NCBI RefSeq assembly: GCF_947497935.1
Contig: NZ_CANMIO010000005.1
Location: forward strand, 186,001-250,000
Source: an uncultured Shewanella sp.
GTDB lineage: Bacteria > Pseudomonadota > Gammaproteobacteria > Enterobacterales > Shewanellaceae
DNA: 64,000 bases
Direction: 5' to 3'
Made by a program: the position numbers and the translations under genes. The notes under the pieces were generated by a model. That model saw only the letters and a program-made list of their open reading frames with translations, ran no database searches and was not told the DNA's origin. Positions 26,957 to 36,600 of this stretch are shown here, piece after piece (position 1 is the stretch's first letter; each line of letters starts with the position of its first letter).

Positions 26957-27012
26957 AGCAAAAAAGTAATCTATAAAAGTAGCACAGAGAGGTTGGTGAG
27001 TAAAAATTTCAG

Positions 27013-28362
27013 CTAAAAATAGCGGTCTTTTATCCAGCCATAATGGTAGTAACCCCACTGCCCTAGTCGTCTTAAACTTGCACCAGGAAACTTAGGTGCT
27101 GCGCTGTGATAAAGAGGAAGCTCGGGTACCGACTTTCCAACTATCTGCTGCGCCAAACGATAGGCAGCTTGGGCACTAAATGAGACGCCTGAGCCACAAT
27201 AGCCAAGACTGTAGCCGATGCCATTATTCTCATACACATGGGGAATGTCATCGAAAGCAGCTGCAATCCAACCGGTCCAGTTATAATCGATGCCTTTATA
27301 TTTCAGCGATGGAAAACATTGGTTTAACGCAAACTTGAGACGTTGCTGATAAATAGGGCTGTCAGCATATCGACCAAAAATAGCTCCTCGCCCGCCAAAG
27401 AGTAAGCGGTTATCGGGTAATAAACGGTAATAATATTTAAGCACCCTAGTATCCATAATTACTTCTCGGCTCTTAAGTCCCGCAGTGGCAAGTTCCTCTT
27501 CAGTCAGAGGTTCGGTGACTATGATATTACTTAAGATGGGTAAAAATCGGTTATCTACAGCCGAGTTAAAATGCTTTGGTGTATAGCCATTGCCTAATGT
27601 CACCACTTTCTTTGCGATAACTTCTCCTTTCATTGTCATCAAGTGATGAGAACCATTTTCTTCAACCCATGACTCGACACAAGACTGCTCATACACAGGG
27701 ATCCCTAGCTTCTCAACCATAGCCTTGTAACCCATTAATAGTTTGAGAGGGTTGACTCCAAAGCCATTTTTGAGCCTTAAAGCCCCAAAAGCCTGTCGAT
27801 GATCCATATAATTAGCTTGGAGTTGTGACAGAGTGAGTATTTGAGCGTCGTCACCTAAATACCTTCCTATAAAGTTTGCCGAGTCGGTAAGTTGAGACAT
27901 TGCTTTCGCATTATGAGCTATTTTTAGGTAGCCTTTAGATTGTGGGTCACAATTAATACGGTGATCTTTTATTAAACCTTCGACACGTCCCACAGCCTCG
28001 CTAAATTCGGAGTAGATCCCTTTAGCAGTATCTAGATCCCAGCGTTTAGCCATTTGGCTATAACCTAGTCGACCGGAACCTTTGAGCACAAAACCGGCAT
28101 TTCTCGCACTAGCACCGAATCCAACTCGATTAGCCTCAAGCACGCAGACATCAACTTGATAATGTTTTGCTAGATAATAGGCAGTTAATAATCCTGTATA
28201 GCCTCCTCCAATAACCGCTACGTCCATGTGGATCCTATCAGTTAAGGCTGGATTTGCAGTGCCGATATCTATTGTATCGGACCAATAAGAACGACATGTG
28301 GACAGCTGTTTGGGGGATTTGGCAACTAATGGATCGAATCGGTCGCTTTGGTTAATGTGCAT
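27013..28362 (-). CDS. FAD-dependent oxidoreductase (DAO family, PuuB-like)
   Basis: A 449-residue flavin oxidoreductase: FAD-binding GGGYTGLLTAYYLAK at residue ~52, ASARNAGFV, and a C-terminal GYCGSGVSFSAQAAYRLAQQI. It resembles gamma-glutamylputrescine oxidase and related amine oxidases, which oxidise an amine nitrogen-carbon bond with oxygen or another acceptor; the substrate is not deducible. It starts 9 bases after an acetyltransferase gene on the same strand, so both are one operon and may act on the same amine. Confidence 0.85.
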   Translation of the reverse strand: MHINQSDRFDPLVAKSPKQLSTCRSYWSDTIDIGTANPALTDRIHMDVAVIGGGYTGLLTAYYLAKHYQVDVCVLEANRVGFGASARNAGFVLKGSGRLGYSQMAKRWDLDTAKGIYSEFSEAVGRVEGLIKDHRINCDPQSKGYLKIAHNAKAMSQLTDSANFIGRYLGDDAQILTLSQLQANYMDHRQAFGALRLKNGFGVNPLKLLMGYKAMVEKLGIPVYEQSCVESWVEENGSHHLMTMKGEVIAKKVVTLGNGYTPKHFNSAVDNRFLPILSNIIVTEPLTEEELATAGLKSREVIMDTRVLKYYYRLLPDNRLLFGGRGAIFGRYADSPIYQQRLKFALNQCFPSLKYKGIDYNWTGWIAAAFDDIPHVYENNGIGYSLGYCGSGVSFSAQAAYRLAQQIVGKSVPELPLYHSAAPKFPGASLRRLGQWGYYHYGWIKDRYF

Positions 28363-28371
28363 AGTACTCCC

Positions 28372-28923
28372 TTAAAACATCAGTAGCATTTCACATGCAG
28401 CGCAATGACAATTCGGCCCACATAGAATACAAATATATTGTGGATGTTCTACTGTATTGTTCCAGCGATTAGGGTGCTCTTTGATGAGCCTTCCTCCAGC
28501 TTTAGTGAAGTACTTAACTGCAGCATTATTAGGGCTTTGCTTCCAAAGGTGGCTCACACCCGCAATGGCTCCTTGCTCGGTTAACGCCGCTATTGAGGCC
28601 GTTAAAAGTTTTCCCCCTAACCCTTTGCCTCTCGCCTGCTCGGCTACCGTATTACACTTCAGATAACCAACTTTACTCGGCTCAACTTGCCAATCAGATA
28701 TCGTACACCATTTGTCAATCGGCCACTGCCCAGAGGCGTAACATAGCCTAAAGCCAAGTAGATCACCCTCGTCGATGGCAATAAAACAGCTATTAATGTC
28801 ATGTTTGTTACCGAGTTTTACGATATGAGCTAATGTTTCAAAGTCGAGGTAACCATCACCATGAACTTGATTTCCAAGAGCAATAACGGCATCGAAGTGT
28901 GTTTCTGTTAGTGGGATGATCAT
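28372..28923 (-). CDS. GNAT family N-acetyltransferase with Cys-rich tail
   Basis: A 183-residue acetyl-CoA-dependent transferase. The acetyl-CoA loop is EQARGKGLGGKLLTASI near residue 95-111, and the later NNAAVKYFTKAGG fits the GNAT fold. The C-terminus is unusual: CILCGPNCHCAACEMLLMF carries five cysteines and a histidine, possibly a metal site. First gene of the two-gene unit with the PuuB-like oxidoreductase. Substrate unknown. Confidence 0.8.
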   Translation of the reverse strand: MIIPLTETHFDAVIALGNQVHGDGYLDFETLAHIVKLGNKHDINSCFIAIDEGDLLGFRLCYASGQWPIDKWCTISDWQVEPSKVGYLKCNTVAEQARGKGLGGKLLTASIAALTEQGAIAGVSHLWKQSPNNAAVKYFTKAGGRLIKEHPNRWNNTVEHPQYICILCGPNCHCAACEMLLMF

Positions 28924-29026
28924 GGTATTTAGGCTGTTGCTTTAACAAAAATGTCACACTAACATGTTTTTCACCTTAAAAGCTTCTCTAGCATTATTAA
29001 TCAGTCTGCCGACATATAAACAATAT

Positions 29027-29062
29027 AAAAAAAGCGCTATGTCTAAGACATAGCGCTTTTTA
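29027..29062 (-). terminator. Terminator of the RimB-RimK gene
   Basis: AAAAGCGCTATGTC and GACATAGCGCTTTT form a 14-bp stem with a TAA loop; on the minus strand it is followed by further T residues. Confidence 0.9.
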
Positions 29063-29086
29063 GAGTAGATTATAAATTAGCAGCTG

Positions 29087-30463
29087 CTATTCAGCTTTCC
29101 AACCTAGTTTCTTCTCGATAGATTCGATCATCGCACCAGCGATATCAATACCTGTCGCTGATTCAATGCCTTCCAGTCCAGGTGACGAGTTAATCTCTAG
29201 TAATAGAGGTCCTCGGCTAGAACGAATAATATCAACACCAGCAACACGTAAGCCCATTGTTTTAGCAGCTTTAATCGCCAATTGTCTTTCCGCAGCGCTC
29301 ACAGAAACGATTGAAGCACTACCACCCATATGAATGTTAGCTCTGAACTCACCAGGAGCCGCTGTACGCTCGATTGAGGCAACAACCTTACCGTCAATCA
29401 CAAAACAGCGTAAGTCTTTACCTTGGGCTTCTTTAATGAACTCTTGCACAAGTAAGTTAACACGCAGAGATTTAAATGCGTTAATCACACTTTCTGCTGC
29501 TTTCGTTGTTTCAGCAAGAACAACGCCCTTACCCTGTGTACCTTCAAGCAGCTTAACGATAAGCGGAGCGCCACCAACCATGTCGATTAGATCTTTAGTA
29601 TCCACTGGCGAGTTAGCAAAACCACTTGTTGGAATATCTAGGTTATTTTTCTGCAATAACTGCAGCGAAAATAACTTATCTCTTGAACGAGTAATCGCAT
29701 CAGACGTGTTTAATGCCTCGATATTCAAACTTTCGAAGTGACGTGTTAACGCGCAACCATAGAAAGTCATGCTTGGTCTAATACGTGGAATAACTGCATC
29801 AACGTCATTCAACACTCTGCCACCACGATAGTGGACTTCTGGTGAAGATGCATCAAGCTTTAAATAACATTGGCTGATATTTAAAAATACCACCTCATGA
29901 CCGCGTTGCTCACCCGCTTCGATGATGCGTCGGTTACTGTATAAGTCAGGGTTGCTGGCTAGTAACCCGATCTTAAGGCCACTTTTCTTAGCGGTTTTAA
30001 CACCATAAAGATGTTCAACCTCTACGTCGTCCTTCTCACCTAAGCAGAATGATTCAGATGGATCAACTAAGGTCTTGTTGCTCATTGCTTCACGACCTAG
30101 CAGCATGCGGAACCCCATACTGTCACGGTTCGTTAAGGTCAACTCAACTTCCCAAGCATTACCGCCCAACTGGATAACAGAGGCGATAACATAGCGTTTC
30201 TCTGACTCACCGTTAGAGCTCTTTACACTACGGCGATCAATAACTTTGCTTTCACATCTAAGAATGATCTTGCGACTGTTTTGTATCGGGTGAAGTTCAA
30301 AAGAAACCCATGGCTCGCCTTCTCTTTTAAAAGGACGGATATTAACAGCATGGATTGATGACGTTCTGGCGCCAGAGTCTACTCTAGCTTTAATTGCAGG
30401 AACACCAAGAGATGGGAATGCACACCACTCTTCACTTCCGATAATAAACTTATTGTCGCTCAT
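29087..30463 (-). CDS. Fused RimB-like aspartyl protease / RimK glutamate ligase
   Basis: A 458-residue two-domain protein. Residues ~1-145 are a RimB-like (ATP-dependent zinc protease/DUF785) retropepsin fold with VDSGARTSS (Asp29) and LLGREAM. Residues ~160-458 are RimK, an ATP-grasp ligase: PRIRPSMTFYG, ARDKL-like SRDKLFSLQLL, MVGGAPLIVKLLEGTQGKGV, EFIKEAQGKDLRCFV, LLEINSSPGLEGIE. RimK adds C-terminal glutamates to ribosomal protein S6. In pseudomonads rimA, rimB and rimK are separate genes; here protease and ligase are one polypeptide. GGAAGA precedes the ATG. Confidence 0.88.
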   Translation of the reverse strand: MSDNKFIIGSEEWCAFPSLGVPAIKARVDSGARTSSIHAVNIRPFKREGEPWVSFELHPIQNSRKIILRCESKVIDRRSVKSSNGESEKRYVIASVIQLGGNAWEVELTLTNRDSMGFRMLLGREAMSNKTLVDPSESFCLGEKDDVEVEHLYGVKTAKKSGLKIGLLASNPDLYSNRRIIEAGEQRGHEVVFLNISQCYLKLDASSPEVHYRGGRVLNDVDAVIPRIRPSMTFYGCALTRHFESLNIEALNTSDAITRSRDKLFSLQLLQKNNLDIPTSGFANSPVDTKDLIDMVGGAPLIVKLLEGTQGKGVVLAETTKAAESVINAFKSLRVNLLVQEFIKEAQGKDLRCFVIDGKVVASIERTAAPGEFRANIHMGGSASIVSVSAAERQLAIKAAKTMGLRVAGVDIIRSSRGPLLLEINSSPGLEGIESATGIDIAGAMIESIEKKLGWKAE

Positions 30464-30762
30464 TACAATTCTTCCAGTTAAGTTAAATTAAGGAGCGCGA
30501 AAGTACTCCTTTTTTCAGCAGATGCAAACTAAATTTTAGTTATTTACTGCATACGGATAGAATTTTTTCTAAAATCCTGAAAACTGAGACTTCTATCGCA
30601 ATTTTACTACCGCATAAACGTGTGAAGTCACGGTGATGCCAATTATTAAAACAGGGTATCAAAAATCCTATTTTCAGAGTAGGTTCGTCGGGTTAATTAT
30701 AATTTACGCTATTTAAAAGTGTTGAGTAGCTCACTTTCTTTCCATTAGCGTCAAAATTTAAA
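30464..30762. other. Intergenic region upstream of the RimB-RimK gene
   Basis: About 300 AT-rich bases. AAGGAG and CTCCTT at ~30490-30511 form a small hairpin with T-run on the plus strand, but no plus-strand gene precedes it. Otherwise nothing recognisable. Confidence 0.4.
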
Positions 30763-31458
30763 TTACCAAGGTATTGGTTTCCCTTGGTAATCGTAAAACT
30801 CACCACTTTGATCCCATGTTAACTTTCCAATTACCTCCAACATTCCTTTAACCGACATATCAGTATCGATAAGCGCTTTAGGGCCGCCCATCGCTGTCAG
30901 TACCCAACCTGGGTGCAAGGCGACACATTTTATCCCATCACCTTTTAAGTCAATTGATAGACTCTTAACCACTGAGTTTAACGCGGCTTTAGATGAGCGA
31001 TAATAATAGCCTCCCCCACTCGAGTTATCTTCCATACTGCCCACTTTAGAGGAAATAAATGCAGCCACAGTATTAGACCCAAGTTTTAGATTTTGATACA
31101 AGGCTTGAGTGAGTAGTAATGGTGCTATAGTGTTGACCTCAATGACTTTACGCCATTCATTAGCATCGCAGCTTCCGAACTCGACTCCCTTGGGTCCATA
31201 ATAACCAGCATTATTGATCAATAGATCGAGCGGAGTATCGGCTAACTTTTCTGTTAGCGCAGCCATCGACTCACAAAGAGTTACGTCGAGTGCGAGAACC
31301 GTTAGTTGTTCATAATTTGATTTTAATACCGACAATTCAACCGCTTTTTTCGGGTCTCGACAACAGGCCGTAACATTCCAACCAGCCTTCAAATAGTGTT
31401 CAACGAAGGCTCGCCCAATCCCACGATTTCCCCCCGTAATTAATACATGTTTAGTCAT
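30763..31458 (-). CDS. Short-chain dehydrogenase/reductase (C-factor-like)
   Basis: A 231-residue classical SDR: NAD(P)-binding TGGNRGIGRAFVEHYL at the start, NNAGYYGP (NNAG), catalytic SSKVGS and YYYRSSKAALN (YxxxK), HPGWVLTAMGG. ATG 31458 is chosen over 31482 because a perfect GGAGGTGA precedes it. C-factor-type SDRs are cytoplasmic reductases whose substrates are mostly unknown; nothing in the neighbourhood names one. Confidence 0.88.
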   Translation of the reverse strand: MTKHVLITGGNRGIGRAFVEHYLKAGWNVTACCRDPKKAVELSVLKSNYEQLTVLALDVTLCESMAALTEKLADTPLDLLINNAGYYGPKGVEFGSCDANEWRKVIEVNTIAPLLLTQALYQNLKLGSNTVAAFISSKVGSMEDNSSGGGYYYRSSKAALNSVVKSLSIDLKGDGIKCVALHPGWVLTAMGGPKALIDTDMSVKGMLEVIGKLTWDQSGEFYDYQGKPIPW

Positions 31459-31692
31459 TTGGTCACCTCCACTAAGCTTCATCGTCTTATATTCGCTCAG
31501 TCTAGTTCAGTGTTGTAAGAAGTTAAGGATTATTTCAGAAAAATATCCTTAACATGAAAAGTTACAAAGTAGTTAATTCCCATGACAAACTTAATATTGT
31601 CTATTGTATACTCTTGCCATAAAAATACTCAGGCAAACATCAGTTTGTATTCACTCTACCCAGCTAAAAACAATAACAAGAGAAACGATTCA

Positions 31693-34169
31693 GTGATAAA
31701 AATAACATTTCCATCGCGACTCCTAGTGTCAACGTTTGTAGTCATGGCATTTAGTACACATGCTTCGGTAATTAAACAGTCAAAAGGTGATTTCGAAGAC
31801 AAATTCAGGCAATTAGATGAAAGTCTACCGACCGCTAACGTATATCGTAATGCAGCAGGGGAGCCGGGCCATGAATACTGGCAGCAACAAGTCGACTATC
31901 AGATTAATGCAAGGTTAGATGAAGATAAAAGAAGAATTGATGCCTCACAAAAAATTACCTACACCAATAACTCCCCAGATACCCTCAAGTATCTGTGGCT
32001 ACAACTCGATCAAAACTATTATCAGTCCGATTCTATTGCTAGCCGAACAAGAACCTTTTCGACACCTAAAGAACTAGCAAATAGTATTAATGGCACACCC
32101 ACCAAGATCAGCTTGAACACTTTACGTAAACAGCAATTTCTCGCCGATAATGACGTGGGGTATGAGATAGGTAATGTCACTATTGGCGGCAAGCAGCTTG
32201 ATTATACGATTGTTGGAACCAACATGCGTATCGATCTACTCACCCCCCTTAAGCCCGGTAAAAAAGTCAGCTTCTCTTTAGACTATGGTTACAATATTAC
32301 CGAACAAAAAGCGGTTGGTGGCCGCTCTGGTTATGAACATTTTGCTGACGATAAACGTGAAGGTGGCAACGATATCTTTCAACTTGCTCAATGGTTTCCG
32401 AGGCTTCACGCCTATACTGACTATGAAGCATGGACCAATAAAGCCTTTCTAGGTAGCGGTGAATTTACCCTAGAATTCGGTGACTACGATGTAGAGCTTA
32501 CCGTACCTGCCGATCATGTCGTTGCCTCTACAGGCTATCTTGCTAACCCTAAAAGTGTTTTAACCTCCAATCAACGTAAGCGATTCGAACAAGCTAAAAG
32601 CAGCAAGCGTCCGGTATTTATTGTTACCGAGGAAGAAGCGTTAGAAAACGAGTCAGAAGGTACAACTGAGGTCAAAACATGGCATTTTAAGGCCAAAAAC
32701 GTACGTGACTTTGCCTGGGCCTCTTCACGTAAATTCATGTGGGATGCTAAAGGCTATCAACAGCCTGCCGCTGAGCAAGAACTCGTCATGGCGATGTCTT
32801 TCTATCCTAAGGAAGGCGGCGACTTATGGAAGAAATACTCTACTGAATCTGTCATTCATACCATGCAGGTATATTCGCGTTATTCTTTCGATTACCCCTA
32901 TCCAACGGCGCAATCCATTAATGGACCAGTCGGTGGTATGGAGTATCCGATGATCACCTTCAATGGTCCGCGTACCGAGTTGCAAGAAGATGGTACACGC
33001 ACTTACACCTTATCTGAAAAACGCTTTCTTATTGGAGTGGTGATCCACGAGATTGGCCATATCTATTTTCCCATGATAGTTAACTCTGATGAGCGCCAAT
33101 GGACTTGGATGGATGAAGGCTTAAATAGTTTTGTAGAGTCGATTGCAGTTCGTGAGTGGGAAACCGATTCACATTGGGCTCGAGAGCCAAGAGACATAAT
33201 CGAGTATATGAAATCTTCGGTTCAAGTCCCTATTATGACTCAGTCTGATAGCATTTTAAAGTTTGGACCCAATGCTTACACTAAACCGGCTATCGCCCTT
33301 AATATTTTACGTGAAGTCATTCTAGGTCGAGAGCTATTTGATTTTGCCTTTAAAGAATACGCTACACGCTGGAAGTATAAACGCCCTACTCCGTCTGATT
33401 TCTTCAGAACAATGGAGGAAGCATCTGGCGTCGATCTTGATTGGTTCTGGCGCGGGTGGTTTTACTCTACTGATCACGTAGATCTTGGTATCGATAAAGT
33501 CTACAAGCTTAATATGATCAGTAAGGATCCTGATATCGACTTTAAGCGAGAACGCGAGATAGAACAGGACAAGCCTACTCCGATGGCCATTGTTAAGAAC
33601 CAAGAAGAAGGTATTAAAACTTGGGTCGAGCTCAATGATGATGTCACTGATTTTTATGATAAAATGACCAGTTTACCGCAACAAACAAGGAGAGGAATAA
33701 ATACAATAAATTCCTTAATAAACTAAAGCCTTGGGAGCGAGAAGTCATTGAGCGAGAAGTCATTGAGCGAGCGATTAAAGAAGACCAAAACTATTATGTA
33801 TTGGAGTTTTCCAATGTGGGTGGATTGGTAATGCCAATTCTACTACATCTAACCTATACCGACGGTTCAATCGAGGAGTTACATATTCCAGCAGAGATCT
33901 GGCGTCGCAGTCCAACTATCGTGAATAAATTAATCGTGACGGATAAAGAGCTTAAAGAAGTTGAAATCGACCCTAGCTGGCAAACTGCAGACGTCGAACT
34001 AAACAACAACTACTTTCCTAGACGGATCATTCCATCACGCATAGAAGCTTACAAGAAGGAAAAGAGTAAGAGCAAACTTAAGCGTGATATCATGCAGGAC
34101 ATCAAGACTGAAATTAAAGTTGATGAAGAGGATGAAAAGACATCGTCTGCTAACGGTAAAGGAGCTTGA
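31693..34169 (+). pseudogene. M1-family metallopeptidase, frameshifted near the 3' end
   Basis: A secreted M1-like peptidase in two frames. The first part has a signal peptide (start GTG 31693; MIKITFPSRLLVSTFVV..THA), an M1 beta-sandwich, and the catalytic domain with HEIGH (His452, Glu453, His456) and Glu475 in WMDEGLN. After DFYDK the frame shifts and stops at 33726. The other frame carries NDQFTATNKERNKY through WERE and the conserved tail (SNVGGLVMPILLHLTY, EIWRR, FPRRIIPSR), ending in a Lys/Asp/Glu-rich tail. One added A in the A4 run at 33661-33664 restores ~825 residues. An ATG at 31582 would add 37 residues before the signal peptide. The catalytic residues lie before the shift, so a truncated active enzyme is possible. 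Confidence 0.85.
33741..33770 (+). repeat. Tandem 15-bp duplication in the M1 peptidase
   Basis: GAAGTCATTGAGCGA occurs twice in a row. The duplication is in frame and repeats Glu-Val-Ile-Glu-Arg. It lies ~80 bp after the frameshift. Confidence 0.9.
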
Positions 34170-34171
34170 TC

Positions 34172-34666
34172 ATGAATCGTTATTTCATCGGTTTGATTTG
34201 CCTATTCATGGTTGGCTCCTCGTACGGCCATCAGCAAAAAACGGCGGTCACGAGTGTCAAGTTTAATCAGCGCTTACAGTATATAGAAGTCATGCATAAA
34301 TTCTACCTGCATGACGCCGAACATGCCGTAAAGAAACTCTTTGACCCGAGTGCAGATATCCTTAGCAGTGCGGAAACTCAGCAGACCTTTGCCGAATATG
34401 TTCAACGTCATTTTGCTCTTAAACAGGATAATGGCAGCAGTATTCCATTAACTTTTGTCGGTATTGAAATAGACGGTAAATACCTATGGGTATATCAGGA
34501 GAAGCCAATTCCTAAAAAGTTAACTGGCCTAAAGATCTCAAATGGTGCCTTACATGACCTTTGGCCTGCTCAGATAAATTTGGTAAATGTCGAAGGAAAA
34601 GGAAAGGTGAAATCCGTTCTTTTTGACAGTGAATCATCATGGCTCGACGTAGAGCTGGCGGATTAA
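34172..34666 (+). CDS. Secreted DUF6702-like protein
   Basis: A 164-residue protein with an N-terminal signal peptide (MNRYFIGLICLFMVGSSYG) and the pattern MHKFYLHDAEHAVKKL that resembles DUF6702 proteins. GGAG lies 7 bases before ATG 34172, and the gene follows the M1 peptidase tail by 2 bases, so the two are translationally linked. It is probably a periplasmic partner of the peptidase; the function is unknown. Confidence 0.65.
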   Translation: MNRYFIGLICLFMVGSSYGHQQKTAVTSVKFNQRLQYIEVMHKFYLHDAEHAVKKLFDPSADILSSAETQQTFAEYVQRHFALKQDNGSSIPLTFVGIEIDGKYLWVYQEKPIPKKLTGLKISNGALHDLWPAQINLVNVEGKGKVKSVLFDSESSWLDVELAD

Positions 34667-34688
34667 TACCACTCAGTGTCAGCCACTA

Positions 34689-34720
34689 AAAAGGCTAAGC
34701 TCATTTTGACTTAGCCTTTT
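34689..34720. terminator. Bidirectional terminator
   Basis: AAAAGGCTAAG and CTTAGCCTTTT around a 10-nt loop, between convergent genes. Confidence 0.85.
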
Positions 34721-34762
34721 CAACCACTGAGATATTGAAGTCTTTAAACAGCTTTTAATCAA

Positions 34763-35152
34763 TTAGTTAAGCACTACATAACCTCGGTTTGTCATGCAGT
34801 TTTTTATAACATTTTGTTGCTCAGCTGCATAAGTATCTTTATTGTTCCTTCTTTCCCTGCCTTTAGATAACACTCCAACTCCAAGACCAATTGCAGCTCC
34901 TTGCTTTGCACCGTCCGTACCAGAGCCACCTGCTATCGCTTTACCAGCTGAACCAATTGCTGCACCTTTAGCTGCAGTACCAATCGCACTTCCCTCGGTC
35001 TGTTTCTGCTCGACTTGAGTCGACATCTCAGTGCATTGATGAAGATCGTACACATAGTCTTTTTCATCAACACCCGTTTTATCGACAATGATGTTTGCCA
35101 TGGCGCTCACAGGCAGTAACAATAATCCAAGGGTTAATATATGACGTTTCAT
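34763..35152 (-). CDS. Glycine-zipper envelope protein
   Basis: A 129-residue exported protein. Signal peptide MKRHILTLGLLLLPVSAMA, then a Gly/Ala-rich repeat segment (AIGTAAKGAAIGSAGKAIAGG, AAIGLGVGVL) typical of glycine-zipper membrane-associated proteins, and two cysteines (HQCTE and KNCMTNRGY) that could pair. GAGGAAG lies upstream of the ATG. Such proteins are often outer-membrane or surface-associated; the role here is unknown. Confidence 0.75.
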   Translation of the reverse strand: MKRHILTLGLLLLPVSAMANIIVDKTGVDEKDYVYDLHQCTEMSTQVEQKQTEGSAIGTAAKGAAIGSAGKAIAGGSGTDGAKQGAAIGLGVGVLSKGRERRNNKDTYAAEQQNVIKNCMTNRGYVVLN

Positions 35153-35297
35153 TCAATGCTTCCTCTTATAGTCAACATGCCGATGTAAAACCAATATAAT
35201 CAACATGCTCAGTCTGTTTTGATTTATGCTTTATATCAATTATAGTACAGCGTTCTACCTGTCTGGCACTTGAACGAATATTCACTAAGGTACATGA

Positions 35298-36320
35298 ATG
35301 AATTTAAATAATGCATCAATAGATGATGTTTTAACAAAATTTTTTGGCTCACCTAATTTTGAAAAGAAAGAAATCATTCAATCACTATGGTCTGGATATG
35401 GTGAAATTGCTAGATATAGCTTTACCTCTCAAAGCTTAGCCAATACTTACGGGAATCGTCAGTTTATCGTCAAACATATCACTCCCCCTAATGAGGTACA
35501 GCACCCAAGAGGTTGGGCGAGTTCAGTCTCCCACCAGAGAAAGCTTGAATCATACAGGGTGGAAGTTAACTTCTATAAGCAATGGGCCAATCAATGTAAT
35601 GAGCATTGCTTAGTCCCTACATTTTTAGGTGAGTGTCGTTTTACTGAAGCCGGACAATCTAGCCAATTGATCTTAATGTCTGATCTCGATAGTCAAGGGT
35701 TTACCGTTAGAGCCTCTTGTCTCACTCTTGAGCAGGTCAAATTATGTCTTCGTTGGTTAGCGCATTTTCATGCAAAATTTTTAACGCCTTCAAAAGCACT
35801 GTCAACTGATGGACTCTGGCCTATAGGTAGTTATTGGCACCTTTCGACTCGACAAGAAGAGTGGCAACAAATGCCAGAGTCAGTACTTAAAACAAAAGCG
35901 ACTAAAATCGATAGGTTACTGAATAGCTGTGAGTATAAGACCATTATCCATGGTGATGCAAAGGTTGCTAACTTTTGTTTCAATAAGGATTTCAGTGATG
36001 TTGCTGCTGTCGACTTTCAATATGTAGGTAGTGGAACTGGCGTAAAAGACCTCATTTATCTAATAGGTAGCTGCTTATCGGAGAAAGAATGTGCGAATAA
36101 CTTCGCGCAATTAGTGAATGAATATTTCCACTACTTAACTCAAGCACTAGGCTTATACCAACCTAAATTAGACGCTAATTTAGTAGTTCAAGATTGGAAA
36201 CAATTGGTATATCTAGCCTGGGCTGACTTTGAGCGCTTCTTAATTGGGTGGGCTCCGAACCATCAAAAGAGAAATCTATTCAGCCACCAGATCACACAAA
36301 GAGCATTAAACTCCCTTTAG
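35298..36320 (+). CDS. Phosphotransferase-family protein (choline/aminoglycoside kinase-like)
   Basis: A 340-residue kinase-fold protein. The catalytic loop is HGDAKVANF with Asp220 and Asn225, and the metal-binding Asp239 is in VDFQYVG. These are features of the aminoglycoside/choline kinase superfamily; the overall pattern (GVKDLIYLIGS) resembles the EcKinase-like group that also occurs in insects. The substrate is unknown and resistance should not be assumed. AAGG precedes the ATG. Monocistronic. Confidence 0.8.
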   Translation: MNLNNASIDDVLTKFFGSPNFEKKEIIQSLWSGYGEIARYSFTSQSLANTYGNRQFIVKHITPPNEVQHPRGWASSVSHQRKLESYRVEVNFYKQWANQCNEHCLVPTFLGECRFTEAGQSSQLILMSDLDSQGFTVRASCLTLEQVKLCLRWLAHFHAKFLTPSKALSTDGLWPIGSYWHLSTRQEEWQQMPESVLKTKATKIDRLLNSCEYKTIIHGDAKVANFCFNKDFSDVAAVDFQYVGSGTGVKDLIYLIGSCLSEKECANNFAQLVNEYFHYLTQALGLYQPKLDANLVVQDWKQLVYLAWADFERFLIGWAPNHQKRNLFSHQITQRALNSL

Positions 36321-36600
36321 CAACTAAAATTAAAGACTCAATGACAAAAATAAATTTTAGTCATGTTGATTAAATCAGGTTAATTAACACTAAACTGATT
36401 CAGGAACAGCTGATTTGAGTTAGACTAATTTAGGTCAGTTTTGCTAAGTCCCACCAGTCTTTATTGAAGCTTGCTAATTTACTCTTCATCACTTCACTAA
36501 ATTTGGCATTAGCGTCTTAATTGGTTAGTCATTTACTTTAAACTAAATTCCTTATCTTATACTTCTGAGTACTAGTTTCCGCTTAGCCCAAAGCTAAGCG

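Noticed and set aside
35298..36320. Aminoglycoside resistance gene
   Set aside because: Only the general kinase fold and catalytic residues can be seen; the sequence resembles EcKinase/choline-kinase-like proteins, with no sign of a resistance context.
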